A stretch of 64,000 nucleotides of DNA from contig JAKPSI010000011.1 in assembly GCA_029555415.1 (NCBI GenBank), positions 1 through 64,000 of the forward strand. The letters run 5' to 3'. The translations under genes and the position numbers were made by a program. Below, one piece after another: positions 1 to 8,852 of the stretch. This DNA is from Bacteroidota bacterium. GTDB lineage: Bacteria > Bacteroidota > Bacteroidia > Chitinophagales > Chitinophagaceae. Numbering within the stretch: position 1 is the stretch's first letter; every line of letters begins with the position of its first letter. Under the pieces are notes generated by a model. It was not told the origin of the DNA, did no database searches, and worked only from the letters and a program-made list of their open reading frames with translations.

Positions 1-996
1 TGCTTTTTTATAAGCTTCCATGGCTAACTCATAACCGGCAAAAGCACAGGTCATGATCAACAGGCTGGTCTTGGGCAGGTGGAAATTGGTGACCAGTGAA
101 TCCGCAATACTAAAATCATAAGGAGGATGGATAAACATATTGGTCCAGCCTTCAGAAGGTTTCAGCAGTTTCTGCGCGGTAAATGATGATTCGATCGCAC
201 GCATGGTCGTTGTGCCTACGGAACAGATACGGTGACCGTATTCTTTCGCGCGGTTCACGATCTTGGTAGCGGTCTCATCGATGTGATAGTATTCCGCATC
301 CATTTTATGCTTGCTCAGGTCTTCCACTTCAATGGGGCGGAAGGTACCGAGACCGGTATGCAGGGTGACTTCCGCGAAACGGATGCCTTTGATCTCCAAA
401 CGTTTGATCAGCTCGCGGCTGAAGTGCAGACCCGCGGTGGGTGCGGCTACAGCGCCTTCATGCTTCGCGTATACGGTCTGGTAACGCTCTTTATCTTCTT
501 CGTCGGGTTTGCGTTTGATATATTTCGGAAGCGGTGTTTCACCGAGTTTCTCGAGTTGTGCGCGGAAATCCTCCTCACTGCCTTCCCACAGGAAGCGGAT
601 CGTACGGCCACGGCTGGTCGTGTTATCGATCACTTCCGCTACCAGATCTTCCTGATCGCCGAAGTAGAGTTTGTTACCCACACGGATCTTACGGGCGGGG
701 TCCACGATCACATCCCAGAGGCGATTGGGCTTGTTCAGCTCGCGCAGCAGGAATACTTCGATCTTGGCACCGGTCTTTTCCTTGCGGCCGTACATACGGG
801 CCGGGAACACTTTTGTGTTATTCACCACGAACACATCCTTGTCATCAAAGTAATCCATGATGTCGCGGAAGTGCTTGTTCTCGATCTCGCCGGTGTGACG
901 GTGAACCACCATCATACGTGCATCTTCACGGCGTTTGGTCGGATTCTGGGCAATAAGGTTAAGGGGCAGGTCGAATCGGAATTGTGAAAGCTTCAT
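1..996 (-). CDS. queA: S-adenosylmethionine:tRNA ribosyltransferase-isomerase QueA (3' end cut by window)
   Basis: QueA transfers and isomerises the ribosyl part of SAM onto preQ1 at the wobble position of tRNA, the penultimate step to queuosine. The minus-strand frame starts [20 protein letters not shown] and is open to the window edge (332 codons). It contains the family motif [12 protein letters not shown] and ends in [14 protein letters not shown], which corresponds to the QueA C-terminal region, so roughly 15-20 residues are missing. The ATG at 994-996 is chosen because the protein aligns with the usual QueA N-terminus from its first residue. A -7 box at 1139-1146 implies a leader of about 140 nt holding a palindromic element. 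Confidence 0.96.
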   Translation of the reverse strand, partial: MKLSQFRFDLPLNLIAQNPTKRREDARMMVVHRHTGEIENKHFRDIMDYFDDKDVFVVNNTKVFPARMYGRKEKTGAKIEVFLLRELNKPNRLWDVIVDPARKIRVGNKLYFGDQEDLVAEVIDNTTSRGRTIRFLWEGSEEDFRAQLEKLGETPLPKYIKRKPDEEDKERYQTVYAKHEGAVAAPTAGLHFSRELIKRLEIKGIRFAEVTLHTGLGTFRPIEVEDLSKHKMDAEYYHIDETATKIVNRAKEYGHRICSVGTTTMRAIESSFTAQKLLKPSEGWTNMFIHPPYDFSIADSLVTNFHLPKTSLLIMTCAFAGYELAMEAYKKA

Positions 997-1021
997 GCGT
1001 ATGCTTGATTTTATAATGATC

Positions 1022-1098
1022 GCATGACTCAAACCGGTAGAGGAGGTCCGGAGGTGGGGTCGCCAAATCCGGTCTTACGGCACCGGGCCTGGTCATGC
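1022..1098. other. Palindromic, CCGG-rich element in the queA leader
   Basis: The segment is bounded by a perfect 7-bp inverted repeat, GCATGAC (1022-1028) and GTCATGC (1092-1098). CCGG recurs several times between the arms, including CCGGT...ACCGG pairs. It lies between the queA -7 box and the queA start, so a minus-strand transcript could fold it into a closed multi-stem structure. I do not recognise it as a known riboswitch; it is neither a clear preQ1-I aptamer nor SRP RNA. Confidence 0.4.
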
Positions 1099-1138
1099 TG
1101 CCTGTTCAGGGTTGTGAACAAACAGGTTATAAAGCGGG

Positions 1139-1146
1139 CAAAGGTA
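1139..1146 (-). promoter_or_regulatory. -7 box of the queA promoter
   Basis: On the minus strand this reads TACCTTTG, a full match to the Bacteroidota -7 consensus TAnnTTTG. It is followed by a C-rich start region. No TTG sits at the ideal 17-20 nt spacing, so only the -7 element is claimed. Predicted transcription start is about 1133. Confidence 0.5.
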
Positions 1147-1240
1147 CTGAATTAAGGGCAAAATCCCGATTAGTTGTGCAGATTCTTTCAACAGCCGGCA
1201 GGGCCGGCTAAACGGCTGGTTTCCACGAGAATTTTATGCT

Positions 1241-1268
1241 TTTGTTCGCAATGCAGCATCTACATTTG
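1241..1268 (+). promoter_or_regulatory. Promoter of the TraB/GumN-domain gene
   Basis: A TTTG at 1241-1244 is followed after 16 nt by TACATTTG at 1261-1268, close to the Bacteroidota consensus TTG-N17-20-TAnnTTTG. Transcription would begin near 1274. This is about 20 nt before the ATG at 1296 and after the in-frame ATG at 1236, so the promoter position decides the start codon. Confidence 0.65.
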
Positions 1269-1295
1269 TTATACACCTTAACCTTGGCCCTCTTT

Positions 1296-4200
1296 ATGAA
1301 ACAATTCCTGTTCCTGACCTTTTTCACAGGCTCCTTTTTCATTTCAATTTCACAGCCCACGGCAGCTCCCCGAAAGTATCCCAGTGTATTGTGGGAGATC
1401 ACGGGTAATGGCCTGAAACAGCCATCCTACCTCATGGGTACAATGCATGTAAGCAATAAGCTCGCCTTTCACCTGCCGGATTCCTTTTACCGCGCACTGC
1501 GCAGTGTGAAAATGGTGGCGCTGGAAACCAATCCAGAGACCTGGCAGGATGATATGGATGATTATGAATTCGGCGATTTTTCAATTGAGGATAAATCCGG
1601 CAGCTATGAGAATTTTCAGTCCATACCCTCCGAATACCTCAGCATCAAAACACTGAAATTCTACAACTACAACCGGAAGATCGAAAGCGCGCTTTCCGGC
1701 ACACCTCAAACCATCAATAGCCTATTATACCGAAGCAATGGAAATGAATCAGAGGACTTTGAGGAAGATACTTATCTCGATATGTACATCTATCAGTGCG
1801 GCCGCAAGCTGGGCAAGGCTGTGGCAGGATTGGAGAACTATGGTGAAAGTATGAAACTGATGGAGCAGGCCAACCGCGATGCCGCCAATGAAAAGAACAA
1901 GAAGGAGCGCAGTTACGATGATCAGGATGAACGTTATTCATTCAATAAACTACAGGATGCTTACCGCAGTGGTAACCTGGACCTGCTCGATTCCATCAAC
2001 CGGTATAACAGCCGCTCCGATGCCTATGACGAAAAATTCATTTACCGCCGTAATGAGATACAGGCTAATTCCATCGACTCCATTCTGCATGCAGGTAATT
2101 CACTTTTTGCCGGTGTAGGTGCTGCGCATCTGCCCGGTAACAGGGGTGTGATCGAATTATTGCGCAAAAAAGGATACCGCCTGCGTCCCGTTAAAATGGG
2201 GGAACGCGACAGCAAGGATAAAGAAGTGCTGGAAAACCTCAGGGTACCCGTTAAATTCAAAAGCTTCACGGCGTCAGACAGCCTGTATCGTGTGGAGGTT
2301 CCGGGCAACATGCACAAAGCGGGGGATGACGGCGCGCTGGATCAGCAACAGTATTCTGATATGGCGAACGGAAGTTATTATCTGGTAACAAGGATCATGA
2401 CGAATGCCTGGATGTGGGGCCAGTCTGAACAGGAAGTGTATCACATGATCGACAGTCTGCTGTATGAGAATATTCCGGGAAAGATCATCAGCCGCAAGGA
2501 TATCTCAAAAGCAGGATACCGTGGCATGGAGATCAGTAACCGCACACGCCGTGGCGATCATCAGCGTTATCAGATATACATCACACCCTTTGAGGTACTC
2601 TTTTTCAAAACAGGTGGTAACGGCAATTATATCCTCAATGGTACTGAAGCGGATCAGTTCTTCAACAGTATCGTGCTCCGCCCTTATCCGGTGGCGACGG
2701 CACTTTCAACATGGAGCAGTTTCTCGCCTGCATCCGGTGGTTTCAAAGTGGATATGCCGCATGTGCCTTATCTGGGTAATGACGGCAGCTGGATCTGGGA
2801 TGCGTCAGAACCCGCATCCGGGACCCATTTCCGTGTGATCCGTAGCGATATCCATAATTACAATTTTGCGGAAGAAGACACCTTCGATCTCAGTCTGATG
2901 GAAGAAAGCTTCCGGTCCTCTGATTTCATCGATACCTCCATTTCACATCTGCATGGGAACTGGAATGGTTATCCGTCGCTGGAAAGCAGATTCCGTGACA
3001 AGCGTGGAAATATTTACCGTGCAAAGTTCATCATCCAGGGACCTCACTATTATACGCTGGTAGCGCATGCGAAAGAAAACAATAAAGAGATGGACCGTTT
3101 CTTCAGTTCATTTGCCCTCACGCCCTTCCGGTATGCATCTGCTACGTCCAGAAAAGATACAGCACTCGCCTATACCGTGACCAGCCCCGTTTTCATCGAC
3201 CGGAGTAAGACAGCCATCAATCTTGGGAATAACGGTTTCTATGGTTATAAACAAAATGATGAGGATAAGCCTGATCCGGTAGCCGATGGACAGTTCCGGA
3301 ACAGAGTGGTCATGAATGATACCACGGGGGAAAAGATATTCCTGACACTCAGTCGCTTTCCGGAGTATATGTATTTTGAAGATACCGCTTCGTTGGATAC
3401 TGAAGCGGAACTGTTGTCAAGGCGCGACAGCAACTGGATCATCAAATACCACCGGACTTATGAACTGCCCGGCAATATCCGTGTGAGGGAAGTCAAACTG
3501 GGTGGTAAGGAAAGCAGCCGCATCATATGGAGACGTTCATTTTACCGCAAGGGGGTGATGCATACCCTGTATACACAAACGGACACCCTGACCAGCCCAA
3601 GTGCATTCGTAAAGAACTACTATGATACTTTCCGTCCTGCTGATACACTCAAGGCAGGAGATCCGTTCGTCAGTAAATGGAAACTTTTTTACAACGATTT
3701 CATGAGTAATGACAGCGTTCGGCATAAACGAGCGGTCAAAGGCGCCGGCCTGGTATTGCCTGATTCAACGGATCTTGAAGCGCTGAAACAGGTGATCCGG
3801 ACACTGAACTGGAAAGAAAAAGATTATCTGGAAACCAAGGAAACGCTGATCATGAAACTGGCTTACCTCACCGCGCCTGCAGCTTCTGAACAACTGAAAC
3901 AAGTCTATCAGGCTGCAGGCGATACGGTCCAGTTACAATATATAGCCCTTGAATCGTTGCTCCAGCAAGGCACACCTTACGCGTACGGAATTTTCGGAAA
4001 GATCATGCAGACGGACCCGCCTGTTTTCGATGAAGAAATGAGTACAGGTCTTCCTGTTTCTTTTGAAGGCTCCTTTCTCGATCAGTTGTCTGATTCCCTC
4101 TCATTAACGAAGAAGATCCTGCCGCAGTTACTGCCCCTCATCGATCTGGATGATTACAAAAGCGATATCATGTCGCTCCTCGTCACCATGGTGGATAGTA

Positions 4201-5093
4201 ACCTTGTTGCCGCATCAGATTACAATGACTATGCGGACCGCTTTTTACTGGAAGCCCGGCAGGAACTGAAGAAACAGGGTGTGTTGGAAAGGAAGAAACT
4301 GATCGAAAAAGCCGAGAAACTGAAAAAGAAAAAAGAAGGAGATGATGAGGATCCGGATGTGAGCGATGATGAAGGGAATGATGATCTGTTCCTGTATGCG
4401 CGGCTGTTACGTCCGTTCGTTACCGTAAAGCCTGCGGTCCGTACATTCTATGATCAGCTGTTGGCGTCAGGCGATAAACAACTGCGCTATCAGGTACTGA
4501 AACTGATGGTGAAAAACAGAATGTCTTATCCCGACAGTTTGCTGAAGCAATTCATTGCTTTGGATGAATACAGATACAAAGTGTTTACGGATCTGCGTGA
4601 GATGAATAGATTGTCCCTGTTCCCTGAAAAATTCATGACACCTGCCGCCATGAGCCTGAGTTGTCTGTATGACAGGTCAGGATACAGCGAAAAGCCGGAT
4701 TCCATTATTTTCCTGGATAGTCTGCGGAGTTCGGTCAGAGGAAAGGATGGATGGGTCTGGTTCTATAAATACAAATCCAGGAAAGATGATATCAACTGGA
4801 AGATTGCTGTCGTTGGACTGCTTGCTCCCGATCCGCATATTTTCATTTATCCGGATGAAGAGTCGCTGGAAGAAAATCCGATCGTGTACAAAGGCGGAAC
4901 ATTATACGCCAGAGAAACACCGGGATTTGACATGACTGAAATGACCGATACGCAATTGAAAGCTGAAGAGCCCGTCAGGCCACAGTTGGAACGGATACTG
5001 AAAAAGATCCAGTTCCTGCGTCACAGAAGTGCCAAAGAGTTCTATGAGGAAAATGAAAATGGAGGACGAACTGATTATTTCAATTTCAGATGA
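1296..5093 (+). CDS. Secreted TraB/GumN-domain protein, very long
   Basis: The product is 1265 residues. A signal peptide begins MKQFLFLTFFTGSFF and precedes a TraB/GumN-type domain (about residues 20-325). That domain is recognisable by YLMGTMHVSN, an ALETNPETW segment and the closing GVGAAHLPG motif followed by GVIELLRKKGY. TraB/GumN proteins are thought to be metal-dependent peptidase-like folds; many in this phylum are uncharacterised secreted proteins. The remaining roughly 900 residues match nothing I know; they include a Lys/Glu/Asp-rich stretch encoded near 4.3 kb. The 1296 start gives a clean signal peptide and a short leader after the promoter. The gene ends overlapping the convergent ABC gene by 8 nt. 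Function is unknown. Confidence 0.85.
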   Translation: MKQFLFLTFFTGSFFISISQPTAAPRKYPSVLWEITGNGLKQPSYLMGTMHVSNKLAFHLPDSFYRALRSVKMVALETNPETWQDDMDDYEFGDFSIEDKSGSYENFQSIPSEYLSIKTLKFYNYNRKIESALSGTPQTINSLLYRSNGNESEDFEEDTYLDMYIYQCGRKLGKAVAGLENYGESMKLMEQANRDAANEKNKKERSYDDQDERYSFNKLQDAYRSGNLDLLDSINRYNSRSDAYDEKFIYRRNEIQANSIDSILHAGNSLFAGVGAAHLPGNRGVIELLRKKGYRLRPVKMGERDSKDKEVLENLRVPVKFKSFTASDSLYRVEVPGNMHKAGDDGALDQQQYSDMANGSYYLVTRIMTNAWMWGQSEQEVYHMIDSLLYENIPGKIISRKDISKAGYRGMEISNRTRRGDHQRYQIYITPFEVLFFKTGGNGNYILNGTEADQFFNSIVLRPYPVATALSTWSSFSPASGGFKVDMPHVPYLGNDGSWIWDASEPASGTHFRVIRSDIHNYNFAEEDTFDLSLMEESFRSSDFIDTSISHLHGNWNGYPSLESRFRDKRGNIYRAKFIIQGPHYYTLVAHAKENNKEMDRFFSSFALTPFRYASATSRKDTALAYTVTSPVFIDRSKTAINLGNNGFYGYKQNDEDKPDPVADGQFRNRVVMNDTTGEKIFLTLSRFPEYMYFEDTASLDTEAELLSRRDSNWIIKYHRTYELPGNIRVREVKLGGKESSRIIWRRSFYRKGVMHTLYTQTDTLTSPSAFVKNYYDTFRPADTLKAGDPFVSKWKLFYNDFMSNDSVRHKRAVKGAGLVLPDSTDLEALKQVIRTLNWKEKDYLETKETLIMKLAYLTAPAASEQLKQVYQAAGDTVQLQYIALESLLQQGTPYAYGIFGKIMQTDPPVFDEEMSTGLPVSFEGSFLDQLSDSLSLTKKILPQLLPLIDLDDYKSDIMSLLVTMVDSNLVAASDYNDYADRFLLEARQELKKQGVLERKKLIEKAEKLKKKKEGDDEDPDVSDDEGNDDLFLYARLLRPFVTVKPAVRTFYDQLLASGDKQLRYQVLKLMVKNRMSYPDSLLKQFIALDEYRYKVFTDLREMNRLSLFPEKFMTPAAMSLSCLYDRSGYSEKPDSIIFLDSLRSSVRGKDGWVWFYKYKSRKDDINWKIAVVGLLAPDPHIFIYPDEESLEENPIVYKGGTLYARETPGFDMTEMTDTQLKAEEPVRPQLERILKKIQFLRHRSAKEFYEENENGGRTDYFNFR

Positions 5094-6786
5094 TCCCTTT
5101 GGGGATGGATGCGATCAGGTTCTGTGTGTATGCGGTGACCGGATGCAGGTATACCTGATCCGCATCACCGCTTTCAACGATCTTTCCTTTATTCATGACC
5201 ATGATCCGGTCACTGATATAACGTACCACGGAAAGATCATGTGAGATGAAGATAACGGTGAACCCGAATTCCCGTTTCAGGTCATTCAGCAGATTCAATA
5301 CCTGGGCCTGTACACTTACATCCAGTGCGGAAACGGATTCATCACAAACAATGAAGGATGGATTCAGGGCCAGTGCACGCGCGATCACGATACGCTGACG
5401 CTGACCACCACTGAATTCATGCGGATAACGGCCGGCCATGGAAGCGGGCAGATTCACTTTCTCCAGCAGGTCCGCCACCAACTCCCGCCGCTCTTTTTCA
5501 CTGCCTCCGATGCCATGTACTTTCATGGGTTCGGCGATGGCGGAGCCGATGGACAGTCGCGGATTCAGGGAAGAGTAGGGGTCCTGGAAGATGATCTGGA
5601 TGTCTTTTCTCAGCGCGTTGAGTGCATCGCCTTTCAGTGCGGACAGGTTCTGGTCGTTATAAATGATGCGGCCCGATGTGGGTTCGATCAGTCGCAGTAA
5701 AGTGCGGCCCAGCGTGGTTTTTCCGCAACCACTTTCTCCTACCAACCCGAGCGTTTCACCTTTTTGTACGGAGAAACTTACATCATCAACCGCCTTCATC
5801 CAGGCAGTGGGTTTACCGAAAAGATTTCGCTTCAGCGGGAACCATACAGAAAGGTTCTCTGCACTCAATAATGTTGATGAAGAACCAGCAATATCAGTTT
5901 TTGAAATTTGGTTGGCTGCTGATGCTGGTGCGGAGCCAGGCTCAAGGAAATCGCTCACGACCGGCAATCGCTTACCCCGCTTGTGATTCACCGGTCTGCA
6001 CGCGATCAGTGCTTGGGTATAAGGATGCTGCGGGTTACTGAAAATTTCCTTCACACTGTTCTGTTCCACGATCGATCCTTTATACAGCACAATGGCGCGG
6101 CCCGCGATCTCAGCCACCACGCCCAGGTCATGCGTAATGAAAATGACACCCATACCGGATTGCTGCTGCAGTTCTTTGATCAGTTGCAGGATCGTTTTCT
6201 GCACCGTAACATCCAGCGCGGTGGTCGGCTCATCACAGATGAGCAGATCTGGTTCACAGCACATGGCCATAGCGATCATCACACGTTGTTTCTGGCCGCC
6301 GCTGATCTGGTGCGGATATCTGTTGAATACGCCGGCCGGGTCGGGGAGTTTCACGCGGGTGAACCATTCCAGCGTTTTTGCTTTGGCTTCGGCTTTATTG
6401 AGCCCGCGGTGAAGGCGAATCGCTTCCATGACCTGATCGCCGCAGGTCAATACAGGGTTAAGCGAGGTCATGGGTTCCTGGAAGATCATCGCGATCTTGT
6501 TGCCGCGGATCAACTGGAGTGTGTATTTGTCTTTTTGAAGCAGGTCTTCTGCCTGTTCGCCATCCGGCGCGAAAAGGATCTTGCCACTGCGGTATACAGC
6601 AGGAGGTGCGGGCAACAGTTGCAGGATGGAAAGGGATGTGATGGATTTGCCGGAACCGCTTTCACCAACAAGGGCGACCACTTCGCCGCGTTCAACGGTC
6701 AGTGAAATATGTTGCAGTGCCTGCACGCTGCTGTGCTCCGATATGAAGTCGATACTGAGATCCTCTATCCGGAGCAGGGGCTGCAT
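5086..6786 (-). CDS. Fused peptide-type ABC transporter ATPase (DppD-DppF-like)
   Basis: Two complete ATP-binding domains lie in one 566-residue chain. The first has Walker A GESGSGKS, signature SGGQKQR and Walker B LLICDEPTTALD. The second has GESGCGKTT, SGGQRQR and a Walker B reading FIVCDESVSALD, with Ser where related proteins often have Pro. Each domain continues into a short C-terminal region of the oligopeptide/dipeptide importer type. Such fusions power uptake of peptides, nickel or similar solutes. No permease or binding-protein gene is adjacent, so the partner must be encoded elsewhere. Substrate cannot be read from the sequence. Confidence 0.93.
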   Translation of the reverse strand: MQPLLRIEDLSIDFISEHSSVQALQHISLTVERGEVVALVGESGSGKSITSLSILQLLPAPPAVYRSGKILFAPDGEQAEDLLQKDKYTLQLIRGNKIAMIFQEPMTSLNPVLTCGDQVMEAIRLHRGLNKAEAKAKTLEWFTRVKLPDPAGVFNRYPHQISGGQKQRVMIAMAMCCEPDLLICDEPTTALDVTVQKTILQLIKELQQQSGMGVIFITHDLGVVAEIAGRAIVLYKGSIVEQNSVKEIFSNPQHPYTQALIACRPVNHKRGKRLPVVSDFLEPGSAPASAANQISKTDIAGSSSTLLSAENLSVWFPLKRNLFGKPTAWMKAVDDVSFSVQKGETLGLVGESGCGKTTLGRTLLRLIEPTSGRIIYNDQNLSALKGDALNALRKDIQIIFQDPYSSLNPRLSIGSAIAEPMKVHGIGGSEKERRELVADLLEKVNLPASMAGRYPHEFSGGQRQRIVIARALALNPSFIVCDESVSALDVSVQAQVLNLLNDLKREFGFTVIFISHDLSVVRYISDRIMVMNKGKIVESGDADQVYLHPVTAYTQNLIASIPKGII

Positions 6787-6808
6787 GCAGGTGATGATTT
6801 TGTGCGGC

Positions 6809-7579
6809 TCAGAATTTCAGGTGGCGGACGGTCATGCCGTCGTTGATCAGTTGCTTGAGTGAATCGATCCCGATCTTCAGGTGATTCTCCACATAATTCG
6901 CGGTCACTGATTTATCACTTTCTTCCGTCTTTACACCCTCGGGGATCATCGGCTGATCACTCACCAGCAGTAAGGCGCCGGTCGGGATCTTATTGTAAAA
7001 ACCTACCGTGAAGATGGTAGCGGTTTCCATATCGATGGCATAGGCCCTGACCTTTTGCAGGTATTCCTTGAACACTTCATCATGTTCCCACACCCGGCGG
7101 TTGGTGGTGTACACCGTACCGGTCCAGTAATCCACTTCATAATCACGGATGGTGGTGGATACCGCTTTTTGCAGCGCGAACGCAGGCAGGGCGGGCACTT
7201 CGGCCGGGAAATAGTCATTGGATGTACCCTCGCCGCGGATGGCCGCGATCGGAAGGATGAGATCACCGAGTTTATTGCGTTTTTTCAAACCTCCGCATTT
7301 GCCGAGGAACAGCACCGCTTTGGGCTGAATGGCCGTGAGCAGGTCCATGATCGTAGCGGCAGTGGGACTTCCCATCCCGAAGTTGATGATGGTGATATTG
7401 TTGGCCGTCGCGCATTGCATGGGTTTGTTCTCACCCATGACACGGACATTGTTCCATGCCGCGAACATGTGCACGTAATTACTGAAATTGGTGAGCAGGA
7501 TGTATTCACCAAAATTTTCCAATTGCTCCCCGGTATAGCGGGGCAGCCAGTTCTGTACGATTTCTTCTTTGGTCTTCAT
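6809..7579 (-). CDS. amn: AMP nucleosidase (nucleoside phosphorylase fold)
   Basis: The enzyme hydrolyses AMP to adenine and ribose 5-phosphate, balancing adenine nucleotide pools. The 256-residue protein has the phosphorylase-fold segments INFGMGSPTAATIMDLL and FLGKCGGLKKR. It also has the purine/ribose-binding AIDMETATIF motif, where the Glu contacts ribose and the Asp-x-Glu-x-Ala pattern is typical. This matches the short form found in Bacteroidota, which lacks the extra N-terminal domain of the E. coli enzyme. Its ATG abuts the divergent reading frame at 7580. It is separated from the ABC gene by 22 nt, so the two may be co-transcribed. Confidence 0.9.
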   Translation of the reverse strand: MKTKEEIVQNWLPRYTGEQLENFGEYILLTNFSNYVHMFAAWNNVRVMGENKPMQCATANNITIINFGMGSPTAATIMDLLTAIQPKAVLFLGKCGGLKKRNKLGDLILPIAAIRGEGTSNDYFPAEVPALPAFALQKAVSTTIRDYEVDYWTGTVYTTNRRVWEHDEVFKEYLQKVRAYAIDMETATIFTVGFYNKIPTGALLLVSDQPMIPEGVKTEESDKSVTANYVENHLKIGIDSLKQLINDGMTVRHLKF

Positions 7580-7624
7580 ATGTTAGCTGAATATTTGGCT
7601 AATTTAGACTTTTTATTCCGACTG

Positions 7625-8062
7625 ATGATCAAAGTCAATTATCCGCCACCGTCATTCCGCATCAAAACGGAGAACGGCCGTGATCTCATCTTCGATGAGA
7701 TCCGGCGCAAGTGGATCGTGCTGACCCCGGAAGAATGGGTGCGGCAGAATTTCATCAGTTTCATACAGCAGGAACTGAAGTATGCTTCCACGCTGATCGC
7801 CGTGGAAAAAGAACTGCAGTTGGGCGAACTTAAAAAACGCTTCGATATACTCGTATATGATTCTTCCCATCAGCCCTGGATGATGGTGGAATGCAAGGAG
7901 CCCGGAGTTAAACTGGATGACTCTGTTTTATCGCAGGCCCTCCGCTATCATCTGGCCACACCGGTGCAGTTCATCGTGATCACCAATGGCAATGATACCT
8001 ATGCGTTCAGTTGCGGGAAAGGTGTGTTGGCGGAGATCGGCGAATTTCCGCAGCAGCCCTAA
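7625..8062 (+). CDS. Stand-alone HsdR N-terminal-like (type I restriction R fold) protein
   Basis: The 145-residue protein starts MIKVNYPPPSFRIKTENGRD. It contains the PD-(D/E)XK-like core KRFDILVYDSSHQPWMMVECK, followed by a LSQALRYH segment and VIVITNGND-like strand (here QFIVITNGND). This corresponds to the HSDR_N_2-type domain of restriction R subunits without helicase or specificity regions. The family is widespread as a lone housekeeping-type gene in Bacteroidota. No hsdM or hsdS is nearby. The ATG at 7625 is preferred over the in-frame ATG at 7580, which adds MLAEYLANLDFLFRL and touches the divergent amn start. The end overlaps the convergent neighbour by 4 nt. Confidence 0.85.
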   Translation: MIKVNYPPPSFRIKTENGRDLIFDEIRRKWIVLTPEEWVRQNFISFIQQELKYASTLIAVEKELQLGELKKRFDILVYDSSHQPWMMVECKEPGVKLDDSVLSQALRYHLATPVQFIVITNGNDTYAFSCGKGVLAEIGEFPQQP

Positions 8063-8781
8063 TACTGCTTCACGGGTTTCTGGAAGATATTCCTGTCAAT
8101 AGTTATGTTCACTTCAACTTTGTCAAACAGCAGTGTTTGTGAAAGTTGCCCGTTCACATACGCTTCCTGTTTCATGAAAAAAAGTACACCGCCTACCCAC
8201 TGCGGCATGGAAGGGACGATCTGCGTTTCTGAAGCCTTCCCGTCTATGGTTTTGATGAGGCTCATTTGTACGGGCATGTATGTCGTTGTGTCGATATAGA
8301 ATTTTATGAACATGTTTCCGGTGCTGTCATAAAGGTCGATCCGGTAAGCATCTTTCTCTCTGATTTTTTTTACACCGCTATAACCTAATCGGGTGCCATT
8401 CTCACGGTATTCGATCAGGGGCCCACCCATGGAGACCATTCCTTTTTGTTCCATTAATTCAGGTTCATCCATATCCCGGATTGTGTCCGGACCCAGCCTG
8501 AAATCAGTTACCCATCCTGTGCCCTGATCATATCCGCTTATGAATTTATGATCTCCGATGTCGACCATATTGTAGATCGACTTACCGGTCTGCACTACAA
8601 GCAGCATGGGGAATGACTGTTCACCGGCGATCGTTTTGCCCGTGATCTTTACGGTTTTGATCTTTTTGAATCCGGCATAGCCACCCAAATGTGCGGCATA
8701 CTGATCGGTGATGGATTCCGCCTGCTGGGCGAATGCGCTGGCTGAGATGGTCAGCAGCATGATGAAGAGGGTCCATTTCAT
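8059..8781 (-). CDS. Secreted LolA-like / outer-membrane lipoprotein-sorting-type protein
   Basis: A 240-residue protein with a clear signal peptide (MKWTLFIMLLTISASAFAQ). The mature part is made of beta strands and has KIKTVKITGKT near the N-terminus and a central YRIDLYDSTGNMFIKFYID segment. This resembles the half-barrel fold of LolA/LolB-like proteins often annotated as outer-membrane lipoprotein-sorting proteins in this phylum. The upstream in-frame start at 8853 would place 24 residues before the signal peptide and run through the gdhA terminator, so the ATG at 8779-8781 is used. Its true ligand is unknown. Confidence 0.75.
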   Translation of the reverse strand: MKWTLFIMLLTISASAFAQQAESITDQYAAHLGGYAGFKKIKTVKITGKTIAGEQSFPMLLVVQTGKSIYNMVDIGDHKFISGYDQGTGWVTDFRLGPDTIRDMDEPELMEQKGMVSMGGPLIEYRENGTRLGYSGVKKIREKDAYRIDLYDSTGNMFIKFYIDTTTYMPVQMSLIKTIDGKASETQIVPSMPQWVGGVLFFMKQEAYVNGQLSQTLLFDKVEVNITIDRNIFQKPVKQY

Positions 8782-8795
8782 AAAAATAAAGGTCG

Positions 8796-8826
8796 TAAAA
8801 AAGCCCCGACTGCAAAAGCCGGGGCT
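8796..8826 (-). terminator. Intrinsic terminator of gdhA
   Basis: On the minus strand AGCCCCG (8820-8826) and CGGGGCT (8802-8808) form a 7-bp GC-rich stem with an 11-nt loop, followed by a run of T. It lies 26 nt after the gdhA stop and just upstream of the next gene start. Confidence 0.85.
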
Positions 8827-8852
8827 GTATAAGCAATTGGTGCGGTTGTTCA

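Noticed and set aside
232-987. 251-codon plus-strand frame at the window start
   Set aside because: Antisense to queA, which reads convincingly on the minus strand.
1036-1076. SRP RNA-like AGGTCCGGAGG on the plus strand
   Set aside because: The conserved apical GGAAGGAAGCAG part of SRP RNA domain IV is missing and the outer stem does not match; no SRP RNA called.
7625-8062. Type I restriction-modification system
   Set aside because: Only the R-subunit N-terminal fold is present, with no helicase, methylase or specificity gene in the neighbourhood.
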